Source: Candidatus Poribacteria bacterium | Lineage (GTDB): Bacteria; Poribacteria; WGA-4E; WGA-3G | Direction of reading: 5' to 3' | Assembly: GCA_022825825.1 (NCBI GenBank) | Contig: JAJDWA010000024.1 | Coordinates: forward strand, 1 to 51,879 | DNA length: 51,879 nucleotides | Part shown: one piece after another, positions 1 through 8,450 of the stretch | Layout of the letters: each line of letters starts with the position of its first letter | Numbering within the stretch: position 1 is the first letter of the stretch | Made by a program: the position numbers and the translations under genes | The notes under the pieces: model-generated | The model's input: only the letters and a program-made list of their open reading frames with translations | Databases searched by the model: none | Told to the model about the DNA's origin: nothing

Positions 1-359
1 ATAGTTTTTTTATTAGGATGGCTTCTCATGCACTAAAAGTCAAGAAAAATCTGCGCAGCAAAAACGCATTTTCATGGTGTTATACCTTGTTTTTGTTGAT
101 TATTATTAGTTCGAGACCATTATGAGAAATATCAGTTAAATTTATATTTTCAACAATATTATATCGGTTTTATTCTTTTTATAGTATAATGTACGTGCTT
201 TTCTGAAGAGAATTTTCATACTAAGAAACACAAGCCCCGATCTTTGACAGACCAGGGCTGTTATGAGCGATTTATGTTGAACCTTGTTCTAAAGTTAATT
301 GTATTATAACGATCTAAACACAAATTCCGCTATGACTACGGCAGCAACAGAATTATACC
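1..359. other. AT-rich non-coding stretch at window start
   Basis: No convincing coding frame is visible in the first 359 bases. The only structure seen is the weak hairpin at 233-259. A gene could end just outside the window, but nothing here supports one. Confidence 0.5.
233..259 (-). terminator. possible terminator hairpin downstream of the pentapeptide gene
   Basis: Imperfect inverted repeat: arms 233-243 and 249-259, pairing at 9 of 11 positions around a 5-nt loop. Read on the minus strand it is followed by a moderately T-rich stretch. It lies about 100 nt past the stop of the pentapeptide-repeat gene. The pairing is imperfect and the U-tract is poor, so this is tentative. Confidence 0.3.
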
Positions 360-935
360 TTAATTTCGTCCCTGTTTAGTGATAGCACCCTCCAGATCGG
401 ATTCACGGTAGATCGCTTCAGATAAATCTACCTCGTAAAGGTAAGCACCTTTGAAATTGGCACCAAGTAAAACGATACCTTCTAATTTAATTTCACCGAA
501 AATCGCTTCTTCCAGGTTGGCATTTTCAAAGGTCGTAAGGTTGCCGAAGGGAGCAGTGGGAACGCATTGAGGACATCCAAGTGTTGCTCGACGTAGATCG
601 GCACCGCGAAAATTAGTACCAGACAGGAGACTTCCACTCAAAAACGCGCCAAATAGGTTAGCGTTCTCCAACGTGGTATCTGTTAGGTTTGCTCCTACTA
701 AATAGGTTCGTAGTAGAATTGCACCGGATAGGTCTGCTCCTGTTAGGTTAGCGTCATTTAGGTTAGCGTCTGTCAAGTCAGCATTTTTAAGGTTTGCACC
801 GCTTAAATTTGCTGTTGAAAAGTCTCCACCGACAAGTGATTGGTTTGCTAAGTCTACATTGGACAAGTCTTCGTTAGCGAAAGATTCGCCTGCTAATAAA
901 CGTTGAACTACATCTTTTTGTGGTTTTTCATGCAT
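360..935 (-). CDS. pentapeptide-repeat protein
   Basis: A 191-residue protein made almost entirely of A(D/N)LXX pentapeptides from about residue 22 on (for example 'ANLSGANLKNADLTDANL'), which fold into a right-handed quadrilateral beta-helix. The regular pattern breaks at about residues 117-130, where a G-C-P-Q-C-V-P segment with a CxxC pair forms a probable loop, and then resumes. There is no signal peptide or membrane segment, so it is probably cytosolic. Functions in this family range from DNA-gyrase mimicry to scaffolding, and none can be assigned here. It is divergent from the sigma-factor gene across a 215-bp intergenic region. Confidence 0.85.
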   Translation of the reverse strand: MHEKPQKDVVQRLLAGESFANEDLSNVDLANQSLVGGDFSTANLSGANLKNADLTDANLNDANLTGADLSGAILLRTYLVGANLTDTTLENANLFGAFLSGSLLSGTNFRGADLRRATLGCPQCVPTAPFGNLTTFENANLEEAIFGEIKLEGIVLLGANFKGAYLYEVDLSEAIYRESDLEGAITKQGRN

Positions 936-979
936 AAATTGCCTCCATTTATTCGGTTTTTTATAAGTTTCTTAGATAA

Positions 980-1008
980 TTGACACCATCGTAAATTTTT
1001 GTAATAAA
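980..1008 (+). promoter_or_regulatory. possible sigma-70 promoter for the sigma-factor gene
   Basis: TTGACA at 980-985 and AATAAA at 1003-1008 (4/6 to the -10 consensus) are separated by 17 nt. This lies about 140 nt upstream of the sigma-factor start codon. The match is by eye in an AT-rich region, so chance is possible. Confidence 0.3.
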
Positions 1009-1010
1009 AA

Positions 1011-1036
1011 ATAACGTTAGACGTTACTTAACGTAA
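1011..1036. repeat. clustered ACGT-centred palindromic motifs
   Basis: TAACGTTA, GACGTTA and TTAACGTAA follow one another within 26 bases between the divergent pentapeptide and sigma-factor genes, just past the predicted -10 box. Clustered short palindromes in this position could be an operator. There is no evidence for a particular regulator. Confidence 0.3.
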
Positions 1037-1150
1037 ATTTAATTTTAATATACAATTGCAGATTGAACGACGAAATGCTTGGAACCTATATGGTTAATGA
1101 GTGTATATGCAAAGTAGACAAACTCTGCATTGACATAAGGAAATACTAAA

Positions 1151-2824
1151 ATGAAAAACTTTTACCCGACAGATTCAGTTGATCTTGAACTGTTTCCCAT
1201 TGAGGAGAAAAAAGAGGAGAATACTCCTGTAAAGGATGAAACCTTCGCTTATCTCCAGACGATCGCTAAAACCCCATTGTTGGAGGCGCAACAGGAAAAA
1301 GCACTCTTTGAAACTTACCAAGAGGGCGTACAAACTTTTGCGTCAAACTTTAAAAGACTTCCCAAATGGGTACTAAATATATTAGACATTCCAACAAAAA
1401 ATCGTAGCGTCTCTGAACACAATCTAAAACCAGCTCAAAAAGATCATAAACTAATTATAGATCAAATTTCGACATACATTCTACCAATAGTAGATATACT
1501 ACAGAAACTGGAAAGGAAACAAAAAAAGTTAGAAAATGTAAAGTCGAAAATTCTTATAGGTAATTTACACCTCCTTAAAAAATATGTAAATGATCCAGAA
1601 CACGCTGCAGCAGTGTCTCCAGAATTAACACAGGCAGGATGCCTTGCTCTTATTAAAGCAATAGAAAGTTGGATACCTGAATGTGGGCAAAAGTTCCGAG
1701 CATACGCAAGAGGTTTAATCCGATCCAGCATTGAAACAGCACACAAAAATTCTGAAAAAATTGGGTTGTCAACTACAGAACAAGAGCAAAACCCGCTTTC
1801 TCATAGTCCGGAACACAATTCCCTTATTGAAGCTGTGCCGCTTGATAAGGAAGAAGAGATACGTTTGCTTGAAATTTTTTCGGTGACACAGTATGAAATA
1901 GCACAACTTCTGAATAAACTGCCCCCAGATATGTTAGATGAAATTGCTTATGCAAAGATTAGGCAAACCTTAGAAGTCCAGTGGACCACAAGTACACTAA
2001 ACCCACTTTTGGAAACGCTTCAAACTGAATTAGAACATCTCAAAACATTGTTGGTCGAACTTACAGAAGCGGACAAACTTGCTCACAGCACAAAAATGAA
2101 GATTGTTGAGGCAAACCTACGATTAGTCGCAAGTATTGCGAAACAACATCATTTTAACAAGACAGCTTTAACCTTCCTTGATCTTATGCAGGAAGGAAGC
2201 ATTGGACTCATGAAGGCGGTTGAAAAATTTGACCACACTCTCCGGTACCGTTTCAGCACCTATGCTACTTGGTGGGTGATGCAATCTATTAAACGTGCAT
2301 TAGACCAGCAAGGACAGATTATTCGTGTGCCATGCTACATCGGGGAAACACGTAGACTAATCAAGCAGGTGCAGTCTAATCTCACTGTTCAACTTGGGCG
2401 TGAACCAACCATTAAAGAGGTCGCCCAAGAGGTTAAACTCTCTGAGAAAAAGGTTGATGAAATCCTGCAAGCAACGAAAGACCCTATTTCGTTAGATGCC
2501 CCGATTAGTGAAACATCGCCAGAAGTGCCAATTCGGGATATAATCCCGGATAATTCGCAAATCACACCTGAAACAGAATTAGTTAACTTCTCTAAAATTG
2601 AAGCATTAGAAGAAGTGCTTAACAGAGCACTCAACCCACGTGAAACCCACGTCATTGTCCTTCGCTACGGATTGATTGATGGTACCGAATATACACTTGC
2701 GGATATCGGTACAAAACTTGAAATCAGTCGTGAACGGGTTAGACAGATTGAAGTTGAGGCTCTCAATAAGCTCAGACGGAACGAACCGAAAGAGTTATTG
2801 AAGGAACTGTTCCAAAAATATTAG
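1151..2824 (+). CDS. sigma-70 family RNA polymerase sigma factor with duplicated regions 1.2-2
   Basis: A 557-residue group 1/2-like sigma factor. The C-terminal half is canonical: region 2 at about 316-390 (NLRLVASIAK, DLMQEGSIGLMKAVEKFD, and the -10-melting YATWWVMQSIKRAL), region 3 at about 395-465, and region 4 at about 485-550 with the helix-turn-helix (TLADIGTKLEISRERVRQIE). The N-terminal half holds a second, degenerate copy: a region 1.2-like stretch at 34-60 (YLQTIAKTPLL) and a region 2-like stretch at 137-197 (NLHLLKKYV...LIKAIESW...KFRAYARGLIRSSIETA) lacking the YATWW aromatics. A spacer at 229-300 resembles a second 1.2/NCR. ATG start with AAGG 10 nt upstream. It may be the housekeeping sigma or an alternative one; the window does not decide. 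Confidence 0.88.
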   Translation: MKNFYPTDSVDLELFPIEEKKEENTPVKDETFAYLQTIAKTPLLEAQQEKALFETYQEGVQTFASNFKRLPKWVLNILDIPTKNRSVSEHNLKPAQKDHKLIIDQISTYILPIVDILQKLERKQKKLENVKSKILIGNLHLLKKYVNDPEHAAAVSPELTQAGCLALIKAIESWIPECGQKFRAYARGLIRSSIETAHKNSEKIGLSTTEQEQNPLSHSPEHNSLIEAVPLDKEEEIRLLEIFSVTQYEIAQLLNKLPPDMLDEIAYAKIRQTLEVQWTTSTLNPLLETLQTELEHLKTLLVELTEADKLAHSTKMKIVEANLRLVASIAKQHHFNKTALTFLDLMQEGSIGLMKAVEKFDHTLRYRFSTYATWWVMQSIKRALDQQGQIIRVPCYIGETRRLIKQVQSNLTVQLGREPTIKEVAQEVKLSEKKVDEILQATKDPISLDAPISETSPEVPIRDIIPDNSQITPETELVNFSKIEALEEVLNRALNPRETHVIVLRYGLIDGTEYTLADIGTKLEISRERVRQIEVEALNKLRRNEPKELLKELFQKY

Positions 2825-2959
2825 TATTCACCTCACTTATATCCGAAAGATAAACGGACAATTACCGATTACGTGTATGTTGCAGGACTTTAGCCAGTTC
2901 TGCAACAACTAATAGACACATCACCTTAATTCCAACCGTTCAACTAAAGGAACCCCCGG

Positions 2960-4231
2960 TTGAAAATCGTATATTTTGACTGCTTCTCTGGTATTAGTGG
3001 CGATATGGTTCTCGGTGCTGTCGTTGACGCCGGAGTTGACCCAGAGGTACTGACAACTGAACTTGCAAAACTAAATTTAGATGCTGAATTCAGTCTCCAT
3101 TTCCAGAAAGCGACAAAACAAGGTATCACTGGAACACAGGCAGTAGTTGAAACCTCCGAGAATCCACAAGAAGAACACCTCCATAAGCACGCCCACGGTC
3201 CCAGTAGACACCTCTCTGAGATATTTGATCTACTTGATGCAAGTGACCTCAAAACGAGCATTCGTGATGCTGCTAAACAGATATTTGACAGACTCGCTGA
3301 AGCTGAAGCGAAAGTACATAACACTGACAAGACCAAGGTACACCTCCATGAAGTTAGCGGGATTGACTCTATCGTGGACATTGTTGGTGCTGTCATCGGT
3401 TTAGCTAAACTTGGCGTTGAAGAGGTTTACGCTTCGCCTCTCTCACTTGGTCGTGGTTTCGTTAAATGTGCACACGGTATGATGCCTGTGCCTGTGCCTG
3501 GTACGATGGAACTTTTACACGGAGTCCCTGTCCGTCAAACTGACATCCCCAAAGAATTAGTTACACCTACAGGTGCAGCTATCATCACTACACTCGCCAA
3601 AGGTTTCGGCGTTATGCCCAATATGACCATTAACCAAATCGGTTACGGTGCAGGTACAAGGGACCTTGATATGCAGCCAAATCTCCTGCGTATCTGTATC
3701 GGAGAAAAATCTTCTTTGAACAACATTAAACATGGACATGACTATTCAGTCCCTTCGACTAAAGACTCATCATCAAACTCACACGATTCTGTTCTCGGAT
3801 TCAGTGACTGTATAGAAATCATTGAAACGAATGTAGATGACATGTCCCCTGAAATTTCCAGCTACGTGATGGAAAAACTCTTTGAAAATGGGGCATTGGA
3901 TGTATTTTTCGTTCCTATTCTTATGAAGAAAGGCAGACCCGCAATACAAATAAACGTACTCTGTCCATCAAACATACGCGACCTATTGATAAAAGTCGTG
4001 CTAACAGAAACAACAACCTTTGGTGTTCGATTTTATGCTGCCGACCGTGTAATCCTTAATCGCGATTATGTTGAAATCAATACAGAATGGGGTCCCGTCC
4101 GAGCCAAACGCGGTTACTTAAACGGCGATCTAATCAAGACAGTGCCAGAGTATGAGGATTGTAAATCCCTTGCCGAACAAAATGGTGTTTCTCTTCAATC
4201 CGTTTTTCAAGATGCACTTCGTAAAATTTAA
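2960..4231 (+). CDS. larC: LarC-like nickel-pincer cofactor biosynthesis protein (DUF111 family)
   Basis: 423 residues beginning K-I-V-Y-F-D-C-F-S-G-I-S-G-D-M, the hallmark N-terminus of LarC (DUF111). LarC inserts nickel into the pyridinium-dithiodicarboxylate mononucleotide to make the nickel-pincer cofactor used by lactate racemase (LarA) and relatives. The motifs HLHEVSGIDSIVDIVGA and ETNVDDMSPE are present. A His-rich stretch (EEHLHKHAHGPSRHLSE, about residues 71-87) is typical. It reads as one uninterrupted frame, whereas Lactobacillus plantarum larC needs a ribosomal frameshift between C1 and C2. The start is TTG, chosen because the family motif begins immediately. No larA, larB or larE is nearby. 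Confidence 0.85.
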   Translation: MKIVYFDCFSGISGDMVLGAVVDAGVDPEVLTTELAKLNLDAEFSLHFQKATKQGITGTQAVVETSENPQEEHLHKHAHGPSRHLSEIFDLLDASDLKTSIRDAAKQIFDRLAEAEAKVHNTDKTKVHLHEVSGIDSIVDIVGAVIGLAKLGVEEVYASPLSLGRGFVKCAHGMMPVPVPGTMELLHGVPVRQTDIPKELVTPTGAAIITTLAKGFGVMPNMTINQIGYGAGTRDLDMQPNLLRICIGEKSSLNNIKHGHDYSVPSTKDSSSNSHDSVLGFSDCIEIIETNVDDMSPEISSYVMEKLFENGALDVFFVPILMKKGRPAIQINVLCPSNIRDLLIKVVLTETTTFGVRFYAADRVILNRDYVEINTEWGPVRAKRGYLNGDLIKTVPEYEDCKSLAEQNGVSLQSVFQDALRKI

Positions 4232-4303
4232 ACCTATCCAAGCTATCGCAATAATTCATTGGTAGTTAACGTGAGCTGGTAATAAGCAATTTGGGAAACG
4301 GTA

Positions 4304-4325
4304 GGAGTGGTTTCCTAACCGCTCC
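4304..4325. repeat. dispersed hairpin repeat, copy 1 (may act as terminator)
   Basis: GGAGTGGTT-TCCT-AACCGCTCC forms a 9-bp stem (one G-T pair) between the convergent larC and recQ-like genes. Its core GGTT..AACC with TAGGA/TCCTA loops recurs at 11221, 16655 and 18683, so it belongs to a dispersed palindromic family. It could terminate either gene, but no U-tract follows. Confidence 0.55.
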
Positions 4326-4336
4326 GCGTCAAAAGG

Positions 4337-6109
4337 TTACATCACAGCATTTGTCAAGCAGTTATCGCATGTGTTACACCGATAATCTTCTGGGACCTCC
4401 TCCCCAAAATAATCACGAATAAATTTTATCCTACACCCATCAGTCGCAGCATAACGGACCATTTTGTCAATCCTACTACGTTTGTATTTTACATAGTCCC
4501 CAAGTCCCATCTGTTCTTCAGAAAGAGATGACAGGAGTTCACTATCCTTTAGCAATTCAATCAGCATTAGGTCATCCTTGCCCCAATACTGAAGGTGTCC
4601 TTCACTTTGAAGTTCAGCGAGTTGTTCCATAACCCGCCGTGGGCTCAGTTCAAGGTCTCGGCAAAAACTCAAAATATCTGTCATTCGCCGCTGACGCAGA
4701 TGTGTATAAAGTTCAGACTGGACTGATGTCCCGTCTGTAGGTTGCGTTCTCAACCGAACGGAGACTTGAGATGGAACGTTGTGCCATCTTTTTAAAAAAC
4801 CGAGTTTTTCCAGATAGGCAAGTCCAACCTGTATTTTTGCTATCTTATAGCCAACTTCCAACTCTAATTCATCCATCGCCGCCAATCTATATTGTCCTGT
4901 CCCTTTCAAATTTTCCAATGTTCGTAACAGTTTAAGGAGTGAAGGTTTGTCAGGAGCACTCTCTTTGATGAACCATTCATGTAATTCGCGGTCTTCATGA
5001 AAATAGAATAAAAGACAATCTGAATCTTTTTCATCTCTACCAGCGCGTCCAACCTCTTGACAGTATTCCTCCAGGGTGCCGGTCATTGTCCAATGAATGA
5101 TATACCGAATATTCGCTTTATCAATACCCATCCCAAAAGCATTTGTAGCAACAACTATATCTAAGCCATTTCCGCTGTCATCAAAAAATGCTTCCTGTAT
5201 CTGTTTACGTTCGTGCAGCTCACGTCCCGCATGGTAATAATCTGCACGGTATCCTTGCTTTTGAAGAAAATCGGCAATTTCTTCTGTTTCACTTCTACGT
5301 CCGGCATAGATAATACCATTTCCTTTGAGCGAACTTATACTTTTCTCAAGCAGTGTATATTTCTGTTCTTCGTCTTCGCTTTTGTGAACAGCAAGCCTCA
5401 GGTTAGGTCGTTCAATCCCCTGCACAATTACTCGCGGTTCTTGGATTTTCAGAATTTTCAGAATATCTTCCCGGATGTCTGGCGGTGCAGTTGCAGTGAA
5501 AAGAGCGATTGCACGCGGATAAAGTGTGTCAATAGCATCACAGATTGAAAGATACGCTGGACGAAAATCGTGTCCCCACTGCGAAATGCAGTGTGCCTCG
5601 TCAATGACAAATAGAGAGATAAGCACAGAATTTAGTATATCTAAAAACCTACGGCTGCGTAAACGTTCAGGAGAAATATAGAGTAGTTTGATCTTATTCT
5701 GTTTTAATCTATTCAATTCAAGGCGATATTCTTCCCAACTGAGTGTACTATTTATAAGCGATACAGGCTCTATTCCCCGTGCCTTTAGTGCATCTACCTG
5801 GTCTTTCATTAGTGATATAAGCGGTGAAACAACAACTGTTGTTCCGGGTAACATTAATGCAGGTAACTGGTAACATAAAGATTTTCCGTGTCCAGTTGGG
5901 AATACTGCAAAAACATTCTCCTCATTCAATATCGCTTCAATAATATCCCGTTGCCCATGCCGAAAAGTATCGTATTGAAAATACTGCTGTAATGCTTTTA
6001 AAAGTTCATCCTGTTTTTCTAATTGTGCCAAAGAAGATTGTGTTCGCAAATCACCGGACGAATTTAGAATATCGTCAACCTCTTTCAGTAAATTCTGCAA
6101 ATTTCCCAT
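4337..6109 (-). CDS. RecQ-family ATP-dependent DNA helicase
   Basis: 590-residue SF2 helicase unwinding DNA 3'-5' in recombination and repair. Visible motifs: Q-motif region FRHGQRDIIEAIL, Walker A FPTGHGKSLCYQLPALM, DEAH box VIDEAHCISQWGHDFRPAY, motif III ALFTATAPP, motif V VVATNAFGMGIDKANIR and motif VI QEVGRAGRD. After the helicase core come winged-helix-like segments (about 390-530), and only then, at the extreme C-terminus, the four-Cys zinc site (C-R-I-K-F...Y-R-C-N-T-C-D-N-C). In E. coli RecQ the zinc module directly follows the core, so this domain order is altered; no HRDC domain is seen. Transcribed downstream of the GT2 gene with a 52-nt gap. Confidence 0.9.
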   Translation of the reverse strand: MGNLQNLLKEVDDILNSSGDLRTQSSLAQLEKQDELLKALQQYFQYDTFRHGQRDIIEAILNEENVFAVFPTGHGKSLCYQLPALMLPGTTVVVSPLISLMKDQVDALKARGIEPVSLINSTLSWEEYRLELNRLKQNKIKLLYISPERLRSRRFLDILNSVLISLFVIDEAHCISQWGHDFRPAYLSICDAIDTLYPRAIALFTATAPPDIREDILKILKIQEPRVIVQGIERPNLRLAVHKSEDEEQKYTLLEKSISSLKGNGIIYAGRRSETEEIADFLQKQGYRADYYHAGRELHERKQIQEAFFDDSGNGLDIVVATNAFGMGIDKANIRYIIHWTMTGTLEEYCQEVGRAGRDEKDSDCLLFYFHEDRELHEWFIKESAPDKPSLLKLLRTLENLKGTGQYRLAAMDELELEVGYKIAKIQVGLAYLEKLGFLKRWHNVPSQVSVRLRTQPTDGTSVQSELYTHLRQRRMTDILSFCRDLELSPRRVMEQLAELQSEGHLQYWGKDDLMLIELLKDSELLSSLSEEQMGLGDYVKYKRSRIDKMVRYAATDGCRIKFIRDYFGEEVPEDYRCNTCDNCLTNAVM

Positions 6110-6161
6110 AGACTTTCAACCTTCAGCACAGTCTGTTAATTGATGCTCCTTGTTGGTGGAA

Positions 6162-6860
6162 TTAAGAGAAAAAACGGAACCTGAGAATATGAAAAATCGC
6201 TGCAACACCGTCTTTCCAACTTATAGTTTTTCCTTCATCGTAGTCTCTGCCGCGATAACTTATCGGGACATCAACGATATTGCACTTACGTTTTGCTAAT
6301 TTCGCAGTAATCTCTGGCTCAAAACCGAATCTATCTGAACAGAGCGAAATATCCTTCAGAATATCAGTTTTAATAACCTTATAACAGGTTTCCATGTCTG
6401 TTAATTTCGTGCCGTTTACAAGGTTTGACAGGGATGTTAGAAAACGGTTCGCAAGGTAACTCCTTAACAAGCCTTCTTGTCGTCCCGCCATAAATCGTGA
6501 TCCGTACACGACATCGGCTTTATTTGTCAAAATAGGTTCAAGTAGCTTCGGGTAATCTTGCGGATCGTATTCTAAATCCGCATCCTGTATGAGGGTAATT
6601 TCTCCTGTAATATGTTGAAAACCTGTTCGCAAGGTCGCACCTTTGCCGCGATTTATTTCGTGGTAAAAAATTTTAGCAGTATTTTCAGCAGTATTTTGAA
6701 GTTTTTCTAAAATCTCGCGCGTCCCATCCGTTGAACAATCATCGACCAGAATAAGTTCTTTTTCCATGTCGATTTCGACCGCATTTATTTGTCGTAAAAT
6801 TTCCTCTAAATGCTCAGCCTCATTGTAAATCGGAATCACAATGGATAGTTTCTGCGCCAT
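6162..6860 (-). CDS. family 2 glycosyltransferase (dolichyl/polyprenyl-phosphate mannosyltransferase-like)
   Basis: 232 residues with a GT-A fold: KLSIVIPIYNEAEHLEEILR at the N-terminus, the nucleotide-sugar site LVDDCSTDGTREIL, and the catalytic-metal region IQDADLEYDPQDYPKLLEPI. The C-terminal RGRDYDEGKTISWKDG is typical of the DPM1/polyprenyl-phosphate glycosyltransferase subgroup, which charges a lipid carrier with a sugar for envelope glycan synthesis. No membrane anchor is seen, so it probably acts at the inner face of the cytoplasmic membrane. The start ATG has AGGAATCTGG upstream. Probably co-transcribed with the helicase gene; no functional link between the two is evident. Confidence 0.85.
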   Translation of the reverse strand: MAQKLSIVIPIYNEAEHLEEILRQINAVEIDMEKELILVDDCSTDGTREILEKLQNTAENTAKIFYHEINRGKGATLRTGFQHITGEITLIQDADLEYDPQDYPKLLEPILTNKADVVYGSRFMAGRQEGLLRSYLANRFLTSLSNLVNGTKLTDMETCYKVIKTDILKDISLCSDRFGFEPEITAKLAKRKCNIVDVPISYRGRDYDEGKTISWKDGVAAIFHILRFRFFS

Positions 6861-7212
6861 CCAGATTCCTCCAGTCTATCAAGGTTCTGATAAATCCTCT
6901 TGTCTTTTAGAGAATGTGGCAAGTCACAACCGATTTTAAAAAGGATACCTTATTATGGAATTTTATGCAAGTATTTTTAGATGTACTACAGAACCACTCA
7001 ATTCTCCGATAGTTCACTGTTTATCCAAAATTTCTTACTGTTAGGGTGATTACCTGATCGCTATTCTCTAAAACGTAAATAAAACTCGAAAACTGAACGA
7101 CTGTGACTATGAAGAAAGAAATTGATTTTTTTTGGAAATAGCGTTAATATCTTATAGAGCGTAAATCGTATCTATCTTTCGAAAAAATCTTAACGATAAT
7201 ATTAAACAAAAA
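6861..7212. other. divergent intergenic region
   Basis: 352 AT-rich bases between the GT2 gene (minus) and the TPR operon (plus). No coding frame or RNA structure was recognised apart from the possible promoter at 7122-7150. Promoters for both directions are expected here. Confidence 0.5.
7122..7150 (+). promoter_or_regulatory. possible promoter of the TPR-FGE-CRTAC1 operon
   Basis: TTGATT at 7122-7127 and TAATAT at 7145-7150 with 17-nt spacing, each 4/6 to consensus, about 75 nt before the TPR start codon. Weak by itself, but well placed. Confidence 0.3.
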
Positions 7213-7224
7213 TTGTGTAATCAA

Positions 7225-8418
7225 ATGCGAAATCTTTTGAAAATCTTAGTCGTCCTTTATCTATGCTTGCCACTGTCTGCACTCACCGCAGAAAAAAACG
7301 ATCATGCCAAATACGTACAGCATGTAGAGCAAGGATTTGTTTACCTATTCCAAGGAAACAATAAGGAGGCTATAGCCGCATTCGAATCAGCACTTGCCGT
7401 TGAACCGAAACACTACGAAATTCTGCACTATTTAGGCGTAGCGTATGCACAAGAAAAATTTTGGAACAAAGCAGTTGAGGTTTACCAACGGTCTTTGGAT
7501 CTAAAGCCAGATAATATTGAGGGGCTACATTCATTAAGTCTTGTCTATTTTAAACTCAATCAGTGGGCGGATGCAGTTGAACCTTTACAAAAGGTGATAA
7601 CGTTATCTCCGCAACATGCACGCGGGCATGAACTTCTCGGAAAGGTTTACCTCAAACTACGTCGTTTTTCGGAGGCTGTTAATGTTTTAACACGAGCTAT
7701 TGCGCTAAAACCCGACGCTGCAGGAAGCTATAACGATCTCGGAACAGTCTATCTCAATCTAAAGGATTATCCGAAAGCGATAGAAAACTTTACGCAAGCA
7801 ATAAAGTTTGGACCGCCTCGCTACGCAGAACCCCATCACGGACTCGGGACAGCGTATCTCCGTATAGGTGAAAGAGAAAAAAGCATAAAAGAGATGCAAA
7901 TATATCAGCAGTTACAACAAGAATATGCTGAATATGAACGTTTCACTCGCCTAACGCGTACTGAGCCGAATAACCTTCAAGCATGGAGAGGTTTAGCAAA
8001 TGTGTTAATGCAACAAAAAAGATATAATGATGTGGTACCTGTCTTCCAGAAATGTATTGAGATTGCCACAAAGCAAAAAATGTCTGCAAATGTTATAGCA
8101 AGTTTTTATCATGGACTCAGCCAAGCGTTTATCAACCTGAATTATCCGAAGCATGCACAAGAATCAGTTCGTAAGGCAATTCAATTAGCCCCCAATATAG
8201 CAGTTTTGTATAATACCCTCGGCAGTGCTTATGCAATGTTGGGAGATGTTCGAAATGCAATCCCAGCATTCCGCAAAGCGATTGAATTAGATGGAGAACA
8301 GCCCCACTATCACCTCAACCTTTCAAAGCTTTATCAAAGTATCGGAAACCATCAACTTGCCAAGGAACATTATCAAGCATATCAATATTTCTTGTCAAAA
8401 CAGAATGAAAATAAATAA
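7225..8418 (+). CDS. secreted TPR-repeat protein
   Basis: 397 residues. A signal peptide (MRNLLKILVVLYLCLPLSALTAE) is followed by about nine tetratricopeptide units, recognisable by W/L-G-Y/A-F-A-P spacing ('FLGVAYAQEKFWNKAVEVYQ'-type helices), in two blocks: about residues 25-220, and 250-390 after a linker. TPRs mediate protein-protein contacts, so this is probably a periplasmic scaffold. I chose ATG at 7225, at the start of the signal peptide, rather than the in-frame TTG at 7213. First gene of a three-gene plus-strand operon with short gaps (32 and 26 nt) to an FGE-like and a CRTAC1 protein, all three predicted to be exported. Confidence 0.85.
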   Translation: MRNLLKILVVLYLCLPLSALTAEKNDHAKYVQHVEQGFVYLFQGNNKEAIAAFESALAVEPKHYEILHYLGVAYAQEKFWNKAVEVYQRSLDLKPDNIEGLHSLSLVYFKLNQWADAVEPLQKVITLSPQHARGHELLGKVYLKLRRFSEAVNVLTRAIALKPDAAGSYNDLGTVYLNLKDYPKAIENFTQAIKFGPPRYAEPHHGLGTAYLRIGEREKSIKEMQIYQQLQQEYAEYERFTRLTRTEPNNLQAWRGLANVLMQQKRYNDVVPVFQKCIEIATKQKMSANVIASFYHGLSQAFINLNYPKHAQESVRKAIQLAPNIAVLYNTLGSAYAMLGDVRNAIPAFRKAIELDGEQPHYHLNLSKLYQSIGNHQLAKEHYQAYQYFLSKQNENK

Positions 8419-8450
8419 TCGTATTATACTAAAAACATGGGACAGGGACA

